Made by a program: the position numbers and the translations under genes | From: Aureivirga sp. CE67 | Lineage (GTDB): Bacteria > Bacteroidota > Bacteroidia > Flavobacteriales > Flavobacteriaceae | NCBI RefSeq assembly: GCF_015767245.1 | Contig: NZ_JADOTV010000017.1 | Span: 1 to 64,000 of the forward strand | Length of the DNA stretch: 64,000 bases | Direction: 5' to 3' | The notes under the pieces: model-generated | The model's database searches: none | Seen by the model: the letters and a program-made list of their open reading frames with translations, nothing else | What the model was told of the DNA's origin: nothing | Shown: in pieces, positions 51,801 through 60,184 of the stretch | How the letters are laid out: every line of letters starts with the position of its first letter | Numbering within the stretch: the first letter of the stretch is position 1

Positions 51801-54487
51801 TAGGTCAAAACAATCTTACAGATTTAGCAGGTTTGGAAAATTTAGCAGAAATTGGAGATGATTTATTTATTCGTAATGAAAATACTTTAGCCGATATTTC
51901 GGCACTACAAAATATTACAGAATTAAAAAGTTTATTTTTTGAAAACTTACCGCAATTACCAAACTTCACTGGACTTGATAATATTCTGAAGATTTACGGA
52001 GAATTTAAAATCGTCAACCTAGATCTCATTACTGATTTTACTGGATTTACAAATTTAGAATCTATCATCAGCGAAAATTATTTTGAAATAAAAGACAATG
52101 ATGCATTAGTAAATTTCGAAGGATTTGATTTTTTAGATACTATTTCTGTAAATGATTTTGTAGTAGAAAACAACAATTCTCTTCTAAATTTAGAAGGTCT
52201 AGATAATCTTGTAAATCTGACGGTTCATTTTAATTTTGTTTGGAAAAACAATGATAATCTAGACAATTTTAAAGGTTTAGAAAATCTACTTCATCTAGAA
52301 GCTAAAAACATGACTATTTTTGAAAACACTAACTTAAAATCTTTTTATGGTTTAAATAAACTGACAAGTTTAGGTAGTTCAATTTTCTTCCATGTTACTT
52401 CCAATCCTAACCTAGAAAGTTTTTCTGGACTCGAAAACTTAAATTCTATTTATTATTTAAAAATCGATAATAATGATAATTTAAAAACACTTCAAGGTTT
52501 TGATAATTTAGCAAGTGTAAATAAAATTGACATTGCAAATAATGATAATTTAGAATGTATTAGAAGTTTAAATTCGCTTACTTCTGCAAAAGAAATTGAT
52601 ATTCATAACAATACTATTCTTGATAATTTAGAAGGTTTAAACCAAATTGAAACTTTAGAATTAAACATTCTGTCAATTACAAATAATCCTGCTTTAGACG
52701 ATTGCTCTAGTATTTGCAATTTATTAGATATAGCAAATGTTGCTTACACTTTTCAAGATAATTTAGAAAACTGTAATACGTCAGGAAATATTAATTGTGT
52801 AGAATCTGAAACGGAATTTACGGATACAGTTTTAAAAGGATTTTATGTTATCTGTGGTGATGAAACTTTTGAACATTTACCAATTCCAATCGAAGAAAAC
52901 GAAACAATAACTTTCTACGATTCTTATGAAAGTACTACTCCAATTGACGAAACAACTTTGGTTACAGAAGATATTTATTATTATACAATTAGCAATGCTG
53001 TTTCTGGTGCTGTTTCTTGTAGAAATTTTATTGAATTTAAAATTATCCCACTAAACACACCTACTTTAGATCCACTAACTGCCGAATGTCAACTTTTAGA
53101 AGCAGATATCCCAGTTCCAACAATTGATTTTAATTGTGTTGGAGAACTTACAGGAACTACAACTTCTGATCTAAATTTCACAGAACAAGGTACTTTTGAA
53201 ATTGTTTGGAATTTTGAAGGAAATGACGGTGAAATGTTTGAAATCACACAAGATATCATTATAGAAAAAACAATTCCTACAGATTATCCAATTTTACAAA
53301 CCATCAATTCTTCTTGTAGTATTTCTGCTGAAAATATTCCTATTCCTACAGCAACTGATGAATGTACTGGAGAAATAACTGCAACAACAGATTCTAATTT
53401 AAACTTCACAACAAATGGTTCTTATCAAATTATTTGGGATTTTCTAAATGAAGATGGAACTACTACATCAAGAATTCAATTTGTAAACATTAATGATACA
53501 ATTCCTCCTACTCCACCAGTATCTTTAGAAACTTATACAATTACTTGTGGAACAACTCTAGATGAAATCCCGAAGCCGACTGCAACGGATACTTGTAGTG
53601 GGCAAATTGAGGGATATACTAATTTTGATTTTGAAAATATTCAAACTGGAAACAATGAATTTACGTGGATTTTTAAAGATGAAAACAATAATATTTCAAC
53701 TGCAAATCAAAACATATTTTTAGATAGTAATACAAATTCTGAGATTATTTCCTGCATTCCAGATCAAGTGGTTGATTTAGACAATGAATGTTCTTATATT
53801 TTACCTAATTATGTAAGTTATCCGTATCTTATTCAAGATAATTGTCATACAACATTTTCTTTTACACAATCCCCTGCAGTTGGTACAGAAATCTTCACAA
53901 ATACTGAAGTTACAATTGCCCTTACTGATTCTCAGAACAATGTAATTTCTTGTTCATTCTTAGTTGCGCTCCACGATAGTTCAGGACCAACAATTCAAGA
54001 TTTTACGCAAGAAATGAATCATGAATTGGAAGGAACAGACACAACGCATTCGCTCGGAGATTTGAGTTCTGAAGTAAGTTTAGATAATGTTTGTGACGGA
54101 AATTATACCATGGAACAAACACCAGAAGTAGGAACAGAACTTGCAATTGGCTCACATCCTGTACAAATGCGAGCGACTGATTTTTATGGAAATTCAGCAG
54201 AATGTACAATTATGGTTCATGTAAAAGATGATATTCTTTCAGTTTCAAAAAACAATGAAACAATTCCTATTCATTTTTACCCAAATCCGACTACTGGAAT
54301 TATTTATTTAGAATACGAACAAGATATTTCATCTATTTCAATCACAGATGTGCGTGGGAGAATCATTTATTTCAGAAAGCAAAATTTTGAAAATAAAATC
54401 GATTTATCTAGTTTTTCTAAAGGAATTTATATTTTAAATATTAATGATAAAATGAGAACTTACAGTAAAAAAATTATCTTGAGATAA
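48884..54487 (+). CDS. Giant T9SS-secreted paralogue with four L-domain-like modules
   Basis: A 1867-residue exported protein, the longest in the window. It has a signal peptide (about 1-22) and then four cysteine-bounded modules starting near residues 24, 443, 605 and 892, with the same opening (CP..., TQ/TSQ, YPNC or FPNC) and closing signatures as the 44150 protein. Residues about 1370-1780 hold beta-sandwich units related to the HYR repeats but much more diverged. The T9SS sorting domain is at about 1795-1867 (FYPNPTTGIIYL). The two genes are a tandem duplication with later module gain or loss. Cell-surface adhesion or recognition is inferred. Confidence 0.88.
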   Translation: MNKTTFYSILFFLVFLIQTSFSQCPPNGNISLTTQDELDQFIIEYPNCTEINGDLIIGDQHNVTSYIFDLNGMQNIETISGSLYVVNNISLISLEGLENLTSIGNGLIIKNNDSLLNLHGIENVTSLASDLAIVDNNSLLNLEGINIDTVHHDLKIQDNGSLLNFQGLNVHTVEHDFHVEGNNSLVNFEGLGSFHLKNDVYINNNQSLVNLQGMENGIFDIINLNINNNESLTTLSGLEGLTIIYFSFACTGNSALTSLEALQNVTAIQGHILLNDNLSLVDFSGLENLNGVNGNLSINNCPSLESFNGLNNVTYIGDWALISNCPQITSFEGLDNLNSVALSFEIANNINLTNVEHLSNLGNVGNGLDIHDNPLLASLSGLENLGAGKITIQNNEILNDCTSICHILDEQYAEYLEQVYITNNIVGCNSREEVKGICDAPECPTDNLMFTSQAEVDLFKIKFPNCTEVNVNLFIGAQPNEYGDYTPTDIYDLSAFSNLTSVNGYLTIQYNPDLENLDPLVNINNVGQALTIRNNETLTDISGLENILNITGDLNIQTNAILNECGVVCTYIDNAYVQGSVNISDNALDCSSSIFIQESCAPSECPPFDLNYITQEQIDNFAVKYPNCTELQSVVINGADITNIDGFTNIESVNNLIIENTSIPDLSGLVSLKYANGLFLQYNNEMTSFSGLQNLETIENIFQINSNDNITSTENIYSLKYINGLFLVTNNDNLTDLSAFASIEYIESITLINNQNLETIASLEDGIVDNVSITNSNINSLNFLEFTSSLDDLNLSSNINLTNLTGLENLESIDNLTLENNDNLNSIEVLQNLTTIHEGLQIISNDNLDDCSTVCTLVENSNITLSSIHISNNGTNCMEKETILDNCNYSDCPTDDLTFLTQADLNQFLVDYPNCETLKVNVYIGDENSDISDLSPLTNITEIQGNLSIIQNSSLNTLSALSSLTKIKNSLKIGQNNLTDLAGLENLAEIGDDLFIRNENTLADISALQNITELKSLFFENLPQLPNFTGLDNILKIYGEFKIVNLDLITDFTGFTNLESIISENYFEIKDNDALVNFEGFDFLDTISVNDFVVENNNSLLNLEGLDNLVNLTVHFNFVWKNNDNLDNFKGLENLLHLEAKNMTIFENTNLKSFYGLNKLTSLGSSIFFHVTSNPNLESFSGLENLNSIYYLKIDNNDNLKTLQGFDNLASVNKIDIANNDNLECIRSLNSLTSAKEIDIHNNTILDNLEGLNQIETLELNILSITNNPALDDCSSICNLLDIANVAYTFQDNLENCNTSGNINCVESETEFTDTVLKGFYVICGDETFEHLPIPIEENETITFYDSYESTTPIDETTLVTEDIYYYTISNAVSGAVSCRNFIEFKIIPLNTPTLDPLTAECQLLEADIPVPTIDFNCVGELTGTTTSDLNFTEQGTFEIVWNFEGNDGEMFEITQDIIIEKTIPTDYPILQTINSSCSISAENIPIPTATDECTGEITATTDSNLNFTTNGSYQIIWDFLNEDGTTTSRIQFVNINDTIPPTPPVSLETYTITCGTTLDEIPKPTATDTCSGQIEGYTNFDFENIQTGNNEFTWIFKDENNNISTANQNIFLDSNTNSEIISCIPDQVVDLDNECSYILPNYVSYPYLIQDNCHTTFSFTQSPAVGTEIFTNTEVTIALTDSQNNVISCSFLVALHDSSGPTIQDFTQEMNHELEGTDTTHSLGDLSSEVSLDNVCDGNYTMEQTPEVGTELAIGSHPVQMRATDFYGNSAECTIMVHVKDDILSVSKNNETIPIHFYPNPTTGIIYLEYEQDISSISITDVRGRIIYFRKQNFENKIDLSSFSKGIYILNINDKMRTYSKKIILR

Positions 54488-54535
54488 GAAGTATTATCAC
54501 ATTTAATCGTCTGAGAGAATTTAGTTTAATTTAAA

Positions 54536-54567
54536 ACACACCCCTAGCCCCTCTCAAGAGGGGAACT
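54536..54567 (+). repeat. CCCCTA-hairpin dispersed repeat, copy 6
   Basis: Matches copy 1 base for base over the ACACACCCCTAGCC lead and the CCCCTCT/AGAGGGG stem. It lies 49 bp after the giant gene, in the tail-to-tail gap with the methyltransferase. Confidence 0.85.
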
Positions 54568-54611
54568 AGACAACCTTTAATTTAAAAAATTGTAAAAATT
54601 TATATAAACAA

Positions 54612-54639
54612 AAAACACATCTGTAATTAGATGTGTTTT
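54612..54639. terminator. Bidirectional terminator between convergent genes
   Basis: AAAACACATCT (54612-54622) pairs perfectly with AGATGTGTTTT (54629-54639). T-rich tracts lie on both strands, so it suits the minus-strand methyltransferase gene and the plus-strand giant gene. Confidence 0.8.
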
Positions 54640-54642
54640 CTT

Positions 54643-55692
54643 TTATTTTTTAGGGTAAACTTCTAAAGTATAAGTTGGAGAAAAAGTCAAACCTTCTTTT
54701 CCTGACATTTGAATCATTGTATTGATTATCTTCTTTGGAATATTTAAGATTGCATTTGTTGAAAACCCATATTTAGAATTGGTCAATCGAACTTCGTATC
54801 CTAAATCTTTTTCAATAAAAGAAGTGAACTTTTTCAAATCAATCATGTTTTCGGTCCAATTTCCTGTGTAAGGGTCACAAGTATTCGTCGGGTGTTCCAT
54901 TTTATAATCAATCTGATTTGTTTTCAAATATTTTTCTACAACATCATAAATTAATGGCTCATACAATCCTCTTGTTTCTTTTGCTAAAGTTTCTAAGTTC
55001 TGCTCTGAAATCTCAGGATATTTTTTAGAAATAATACGTTTTCTTTCTGCTAAATAAGAAGTATTCAAATCCATTTCTTTTTGTCCCTCTACTTTTCCAA
55101 ATCCAACATATTCTGAAATATGATGTAGTTTAGATAGTCTTTTTCTTGTTAAAGGATTCATATGATTTGCACTAGTCATTGAGCAAATAAAGAAGTCCGA
55201 ATCAATAGTTGCAATTTTTTCCATCCACTCAAAAACATCATAAATATGTTCTAAAACGTCAAAAGAACAAATCACATTTGGTTTGATATTTTCAGCATTT
55301 ATTCCTTTCAAAAAAGCATCAATATCTCCATGAATATAACTCGTTAAAGGCAAATCTATTTTATGTGAAATTACTCTAACATCTGCAACAGAAACATCGT
55401 AAATATCATTATAAACAACTTCTTTAAAACCAATTTCTTTTGCTAAATAAGACAACATTCCACAACCTCCTCCATAATCTACAAAAACTGTTTCATCAAT
55501 AGATTTATTAAGACCCGAAAGCACTTTTTGTAGCAATTGTCGGTACGAAAACATATAAAAATCAAACTCATTTTTATACTTAGACAAATACTTCTTATTA
55601 TAATCAGAAATATCTAAGTTTTGAATGTCTAAATTTTGAATTTTCAGCTTTAAATTTTGAATCGCTTTTTCTATAATTTGATTATTATTCAT
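54643..55692 (-). CDS. Class I SAM-dependent methyltransferase, large
   Basis: A 349-residue protein. An N-terminal helical stretch with NLKLKIQNLDIQNLDI (about 14-29) may pack as a coiled coil. The methyltransferase domain (about 60-200) has VFVDYGGGCGMLSYLAKE near residue 65 as the SAM loop, YNDIYDVSV near 90 with the acidic ribose residue, and SFDVLEHIYDVFEWM near 138, a typical methyltransferase_23-like loop. The C-terminal half is unassigned. Substrate unknown; glycolipid or polysaccharide methylation is one possibility. It is monocistronic with its own promoter and terminator. Confidence 0.78.
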   Translation of the reverse strand: MNNNQIIEKAIQNLKLKIQNLDIQNLDISDYNKKYLSKYKNEFDFYMFSYRQLLQKVLSGLNKSIDETVFVDYGGGCGMLSYLAKEIGFKEVVYNDIYDVSVADVRVISHKIDLPLTSYIHGDIDAFLKGINAENIKPNVICSFDVLEHIYDVFEWMEKIATIDSDFFICSMTSANHMNPLTRKRLSKLHHISEYVGFGKVEGQKEMDLNTSYLAERKRIISKKYPEISEQNLETLAKETRGLYEPLIYDVVEKYLKTNQIDYKMEHPTNTCDPYTGNWTENMIDLKKFTSFIEKDLGYEVRLTNSKYGFSTNAILNIPKKIINTMIQMSGKEGLTFSPTYTLEVYPKK

Positions 55693-55720
55693 CAGGTTTT
55701 CGGTGGAATTTAATTTCTCT

Positions 55721-55750
55721 CAAAAGTATTTTTTTACAATTTAATATCAA
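55721..55750 (-). promoter_or_regulatory. Promoter of the large methyltransferase gene
   Basis: On the minus strand TTG (complement of 55748-55750) is followed after 19 bp by TACTTTTG (complement of 55721-55728), an exact TAnnTTTG match, 29 bp before the start codon. Confidence 0.6.
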
Positions 55751-55757
55751 AGTTTTT

Positions 55758-57116
55758 CTACTTCAAAAAACTCAACATAAAAGTTGTTCCTTTTTCTTGG
55801 TCTAAAAGATGAATATAACCTTGATTTGCTTCCATAATATTTTTCGATAAAGTCAATCCAATTCCAGCTCCTTTTTCTCTTGTGGTGAAATATGGTACAA
55901 ATATTTTATCTCGAATATCTTTCGAAATCCCAATTCCATTATCCGAAATCAACAATTGTAAATTTTGTCTTTTCTTTCTTAATTCAATTTTAATTTCAGC
56001 TTGCTCTTTTTGCGCTGTTGCATAAACCGAATTTGTAAAAAGATTGATTAAAACCTGTTCTATTTGCTTTTTATCAATCAAAACTACATCATCTATTTTT
56101 TCTTCAACATTCAAAGAAAACTCCATTTTTGGATGCGATTTCTGAAATAAATGTATGCTCTCCTCTGTCAATTCTTTTAAAGAACAATATTCTTTTTCAG
56201 GATTTGGCAACTCTGTGATAACACGATAAGAATCAATAAATTCAGATAAATATTCAGATCTTTTCTTAATAATTCGAAGTCCATACTGCAATTCTTCTTT
56301 ATTTTCTGGCGTATCTTCTTCAACCAAATCCCCAAGATTTTCTGCCAAACTATGAATTGGTGTAATTGTATTGATAATTTCATGCGACATTACTTGCATT
56401 AATTTATACCAAGATTCTTTTTCTTTTTTATCAATAACTTGTTGTAAAGTTTCTAATGAAATCACCAAATATTCATATTCTAGTGTTTTGGTCACATTCG
56501 TTTTTAAATGAAAAGCTTCAGTATTTTCATGTGAATTAATCGTAACTACTTTTTTCCATTCTTTCCAATTTTCAATATCAATCGTATCTAAAATCGGTTG
56601 AATTTTTGGTTGTAATAATTTCCAATGAAAATGTTTTGGAATATTTAGAAACTCCGTAAAAGCATTATTTATCTGAAAAACTTCGATTTCTTGTCCTTTT
56701 TTTCTTCGTAAAATCAACATTCCTGTTGTAGAATTTTCCAGAATATTTTGAAAAACTTCCTGTTCTACATCTTGAAGCAAAAGGTTTCTCTTATTCTTTT
56801 CTAGCTGTTTTTGTAGTTTTTTAAAAACTGGTTGTTTTTGTTTTTTATCTGAAATTGAAGCTGAAAAATCATCTACCAACATACAGTCTATTACTTTTTC
56901 TATTTCAAAAATTGAACCTCGAATCCAGTTTAAAAATTGAATTCCGACAAAAATCAATAATAATCCTACTGCAACAGAAGAAAAAATATAATCTTTCTGA
57001 AAAGTAATCTGTAAAACAATACTTAAAAAAACTATGATTAATAATTGTAAAATTCCTTTTATGTAAAATTGTTTCATTCTTGCATTTAATTTAGTTGAAA
57101 CATTAAAAATTATCAT
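55758..57116 (-). CDS. NtrB-like sensor histidine kinase
   Basis: A 452-residue membrane histidine kinase. Two hydrophobic segments (about 17-43 and 45-66) anchor it, then a linker, a PAS-like fold (about 118-215, with ILENSTTGMLIL), a phosphoacceptor helix with MSHEIINTITP (H245) and an HATPase domain (about 340-452) with NLFTNSVYA, ISDNGIGI and GAGIGLTLSKNI as N, G1 and G2 boxes. This NtrB-like arrangement fits its neighbour, the NtrC-type regulator 85 bp away on the same strand. M14 is an alternative start. The stimulus is unknown; with the efflux operon next door, an envelope or toxic-compound signal is likely. Confidence 0.9.
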   Translation of the reverse strand: MIIFNVSTKLNARMKQFYIKGILQLLIIVFLSIVLQITFQKDYIFSSVAVGLLLIFVGIQFLNWIRGSIFEIEKVIDCMLVDDFSASISDKKQKQPVFKKLQKQLEKNKRNLLLQDVEQEVFQNILENSTTGMLILRRKKGQEIEVFQINNAFTEFLNIPKHFHWKLLQPKIQPILDTIDIENWKEWKKVVTINSHENTEAFHLKTNVTKTLEYEYLVISLETLQQVIDKKEKESWYKLMQVMSHEIINTITPIHSLAENLGDLVEEDTPENKEELQYGLRIIKKRSEYLSEFIDSYRVITELPNPEKEYCSLKELTEESIHLFQKSHPKMEFSLNVEEKIDDVVLIDKKQIEQVLINLFTNSVYATAQKEQAEIKIELRKKRQNLQLLISDNGIGISKDIRDKIFVPYFTTREKGAGIGLTLSKNIMEANQGYIHLLDQEKGTTFMLSFLK

Positions 57117-57141
57117 GTATAAATTCTATTTTTAATGAATA

Positions 57142-57172
57142 ACACACCCCTAACCCCTCCAAGATGGGAAAT
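57142..57172 (+). repeat. CCCCTA-hairpin dispersed repeat, copy 7
   Basis: ACACACCCCTAACCCCTCC is followed by AAGATGGGAAATTG, a weaker stem than copy 1. It separates the regulator gene from the kinase gene on the minus strand. Confidence 0.75.
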
Positions 57173-57201
57173 TGTTACTCTTTAAAAATTTGTACGAAAA
57201 C

Positions 57202-58575
57202 CTACAAATCATATTTCTCCATTCTTCTATAAAGTGCAGCTCTTGTCAAACCTAATTCTTTTGCTGCTTTACTAATATTTCCTTGATGTTTTTGAATTGC
57301 GATAGAAATCAATTGTTTTTCAGTTTGTGCTAAATTCAAATTCTCTTGATTTGTTGAAATCACTTGATTTGATTTTGAAAACTGTAAATCTTCTACTTCA
57401 ATTTCTTCTCCATCAGCAATAATCACAGCACGCTCCATAATATGCTCCAACTCACGAATATTTCCTGGCCAAGTATAAGAAATCAATGCATTCTCTGCTT
57501 TTTCTGAAATTCTAGTAAAATTCTTTTTATACTTTTTTACATTTTTTTGAAAGAAATGATACCCCAAAACCATAATATCTTCCTTTCGCTCTTTTAAAGT
57601 AGGAAGATTTATTTCTATGGTATTTATTCTAAAAAGTAAATCTTGACGAAACGTATTTTCAGAAACCATTTTATAAATATTTGCATTTGTAGCACAAATC
57701 ACACGAACATCAATTGGTCTTTCAATACCTTCTCCAAGTCTCGTAATTTTTCGATTTTGAAGTACTGTCAATAATTTAGATTGAAGATGCAATGGCAAAT
57801 TACCAATTTCATCTAAAAATATAGTTCCTCCTTTTGCCAATTCAAATCTTCCAATAGTGTCTTTATGCGCATTTGTAAAAGCTCCTTTCACATAACCAAA
57901 AAGTTCACTTTCAAAAAGGTTTTCATTCAAAGCTCCTAGATCTACATGAATAAAAGGCTGTTCTTTTCGCTCACTATTTAAATGAATTTCTTTTGCAAAA
58001 ACATATTTTCCTGTTCCATTTTCTCCAAGAATCAAAATATTTGCATCCGTTGGTGCAGCTTTTTGTAAAAGTTTCATTGCATTTTTCATAGAAGCTGATT
58101 TTCCTAAAATCAACTCTGTTTTTTGCTGAAACTCTTGATCTTTTTGTTCTTGAATCGTGGTCAACTGTACATTTTTTCTTTTGGACCTTGCCAAATCAAC
58201 TCCAGCATTTACAATACTATAAAGTTTTTCTTGATTCCATGGTTTCAAAATAAAATCTGTAGCTCCTTCTTTGATTGCTTCTACAGCCAAATTGATGCTT
58301 CCAAAAGCTGTCATCAACAAAACAGTCGTTTCTGGACTTGTTTTTTTCACTTCTTTCAACCAATACATTCCCTCTTTTCCATCTTCAAAACCTCTTCTGT
58401 AATTCATATCCATCAAAACCACATCAATTGTATTTTCATTCAAAAGATGAATAATTTTCTTCGGATTATTTGTTGTAAGAATATTTGAAAAGTTTTTTCT
58501 TAAACTAATTTTTGCTGAAAACAAAATATCATCATCGTCATCAACAATCAGAATGGTTGTTTCTTTTTTTCTCAT
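57202..58575 (-). CDS. NtrC-family sigma-54-dependent response regulator
   Basis: A 457-residue three-domain regulator. The receiver domain (about 1-125) has DDDDD at 12-16 and the phosphoacceptor D56 in LMDMNYRRG. The AAA+ domain (about 155-385) has Walker A GENGTGKYVFA, GAFTNA in place of GAFTGA, and GGTIFLDEIGNL as Walker B. A C-terminal Fis-type helix-turn-helix (about 415-457) ends in NISKAAKELGLTRAALYRRM. The Y in GTGKY and the N in GAFTNA differ from consensus. It sits divergent from the efflux operon and, with the kinase, likely controls it through sigma-54. Confidence 0.92.
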   Translation of the reverse strand: MRKKETTILIVDDDDDILFSAKISLRKNFSNILTTNNPKKIIHLLNENTIDVVLMDMNYRRGFEDGKEGMYWLKEVKKTSPETTVLLMTAFGSINLAVEAIKEGATDFILKPWNQEKLYSIVNAGVDLARSKRKNVQLTTIQEQKDQEFQQKTELILGKSASMKNAMKLLQKAAPTDANILILGENGTGKYVFAKEIHLNSERKEQPFIHVDLGALNENLFESELFGYVKGAFTNAHKDTIGRFELAKGGTIFLDEIGNLPLHLQSKLLTVLQNRKITRLGEGIERPIDVRVICATNANIYKMVSENTFRQDLLFRINTIEINLPTLKERKEDIMVLGYHFFQKNVKKYKKNFTRISEKAENALISYTWPGNIRELEHIMERAVIIADGEEIEVEDLQFSKSNQVISTNQENLNLAQTEKQLISIAIQKHQGNISKAAKELGLTRAALYRRMEKYDL

Positions 58576-58599
58576 AAGACAATGTTACAAGAATGTATG

Positions 58600-58625
58600 A
58601 AAACGAACAAAAAAGTGTTCGTTTT
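58600..58625. promoter_or_regulatory. Inverted repeat between divergent regulator and efflux genes
   Basis: AAAACGAACA (58600-58609) and TGTTCGTTTT (58616-58625) form a perfect 10-bp inverted repeat with a 6-bp spacer. It lies 24 bp upstream of the regulator gene and about 85 bp before a sigma-54-like element, a good distance for an enhancer site of an NtrC-type activator. It could also autoregulate the regulator. Confidence 0.6.
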
Positions 58626-58646
58626 TGAACAGTAGATTTTTAATCA

Positions 58647-58680
58647 AAACCCCTAAACCCTTATAAAACAAGGGTTTTTA
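58647..58680 (+). repeat. CCCCTA-type hairpin, diverged, in the divergent promoter region
   Basis: AAAACCCCTAAACCC leads into a stem in which AAACCCTT (58655-58662) pairs with AAGGGTTT (58670-58677). Layout as in the dispersed family, sequence different. It could act as a terminator or a spacer between the inverted repeat and the promoter. Confidence 0.5.
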
Positions 58681-58695
58681 AATTTATTTTTTTAA

Positions 58696-58711
58696 TGGTA
58701 CACTTCTCGTA
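58696..58711 (+). promoter_or_regulatory. Sigma-54-like promoter element of the efflux operon
   Basis: TGGTACACTTCTCGTA has GG at 58697-58698 and G at 58709, the exact 12-bp spacing of the -24/-12 GG and GC. The -12 dinucleotide is GT instead of GC, and several flanking positions differ, so this is a degenerate match. A divergent sigma-54 activator gene supports it. Confidence 0.4.
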
Positions 58712-58802
58712 ATTCATACCATAGAAACAAAAGATAGAATAAACATACTTTTACAAAAGTGTGTTTGATTTTAAACCTGAAGAAGAAATAAAAACATAAA
58801 CA

Positions 58803-60050
58803 ATGGACAAAGTCATCACAAAAAAGAAATCGTTTTTCAAATCCACTAAATTTTTGATTTTAGCGGGTTGTCTTTTAGTTACTGTTTTAGTGATTTTTAG
58901 TTTTAGTCATAAAAAGCAAGTTAACTTAGATCGAAATCAGCTTTTGATTAAAGAAGTAAAATTTGGAGAATTTGAAGATGTTGTTTTATTAAACTCTACA
59001 GTTGTTCCTAAAAAATCTATTTTAATCAATGTGATTAATAATGGTTCGATTGCGGAAATTTTTGTAGAAAATGGTGATTTTGTAAAAAAAGGGCAACCTT
59101 TAGTTCGAGTTTATAATCCAGAAGCAGAACTTGATTATTTGACACAAGAAACTGCAATGGTAGAACAAATAAACAATTTGAGAAATATTTTAGTTAATGT
59201 AAAAAATCAAGAATTACGCTTAAACGAGCAACTTCTGAGTATTACAAATGATTATAAAAATGCAAAAAGACAATACGAACTTGATTCTGTTTTATATGAT
59301 AAAGGAATTATTTCTAAAAATGATTTTGAAATTTCACAACAAGCTTTTCATTATCAAAACAACAGAAACAGAGCAATTCGTAAAAGTGTAGAACAAGAAA
59401 AAATAGATCGAACGATTCAAATAAACGGAATTAATACTTCTATTGCTTCGATGCATATAAGTTTAGATTTCTTGAGAAGTAATAAGGAAAATTTCACGAT
59501 AAAATCACCAATTGACGGATTACTTTCTTCTTTTAATCCAGAGTTGGGACAAGCTTTTCAAAAAGGGGAATTATTGGGGAAAATTGATATGAATGATGGT
59601 TATAAATTAGAAGCAAATGTAGATGAATATTATATTTCCAAATTAGAGTCGAATTTGGCGGGAGAAGTTGTGATGAATTCTGATAAATTTCCGATTTATA
59701 TTTCTAAAATTCATCCTGAAATTAAACAAGGAAAATTTGAAGTAGAATTATTTTTTAAGCAAGATAGTTTGACAGAAGATATTCGTCATGGAATGTCTTT
59801 AAAATCAAAAATATTCCTTTCAGGAAATCATAAATCACTTTTGATTCCTAAAGGTATGTTTTATCAAGATACGCAAGGAAGTTGGGTTTTTGTAGTGGGG
59901 AAAAATGGTGTTGCTACAAAAAGAAAAATTGAATTAGGAAGAGAAAATCCGTTTTATTATGAAGTGAAAAGCGGACTGGAAAATGGAGAAAAAGTAATAA
60001 TTTCAAGCTATGAAAAATTTAAAGAAATGGAATTATTAAATGTAAAATAA
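58803..60050 (+). CDS. Periplasmic adaptor (MacA/HlyD-like) of an efflux system
   Basis: A 415-residue membrane-fusion protein with one N-terminal membrane segment (about 15-35), a short lipoyl half-motif with NNGSIAEIFVENGDFVKKGQPLV split around residues 78-98, a long helical hairpin (about 115-200, many charged and Gln residues), the second lipoyl half (about 225-250) and a beta-barrel to the C terminus (VIISSYEKFKEM). It belongs to the MacA/RND adaptor group. The ABC ATPase and permease genes follow on the same strand, so it probably links the MacB-type pump to an outer-membrane TolC-like channel, which is not in this window. Confidence 0.88.
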   Translation: MDKVITKKKSFFKSTKFLILAGCLLVTVLVIFSFSHKKQVNLDRNQLLIKEVKFGEFEDVVLLNSTVVPKKSILINVINNGSIAEIFVENGDFVKKGQPLVRVYNPEAELDYLTQETAMVEQINNLRNILVNVKNQELRLNEQLLSITNDYKNAKRQYELDSVLYDKGIISKNDFEISQQAFHYQNNRNRAIRKSVEQEKIDRTIQINGINTSIASMHISLDFLRSNKENFTIKSPIDGLLSSFNPELGQAFQKGELLGKIDMNDGYKLEANVDEYYISKLESNLAGEVVMNSDKFPIYISKIHPEIKQGKFEVELFFKQDSLTEDIRHGMSLKSKIFLSGNHKSLLIPKGMFYQDTQGSWVFVVGKNGVATKRKIELGRENPFYYEVKSGLENGEKVIISSYEKFKEMELLNVK

Positions 60051-60052
60051 AA

Positions 60053-60147
60053 ATAATCTCTGTAAGGAGAGTTAAGGGGTGTGTTTTTTAAATTATGAGA
60101 GAAGTTTTAACCTCCCCTTTCTCCTTCTTGATTTTAAAGGAAAATTA
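60053..60147. repeat. Two degenerate CCCCTA-type elements, opposite orientation
   Basis: GTTAAGGGGTGTGT at 60071-60084 is the reverse of the family lead, with a weak TCTC...GAGA stem before it. AACCTCCCCTTTCTCCTTC at 60110-60128 is a plus-strand relative. They lie in the 134-bp gap between the adaptor and ATPase genes. Confidence 0.5.
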
Positions 60148-60184
60148 AAAAGAAATAAATAGTAATTATATAAAAATATTAAGG

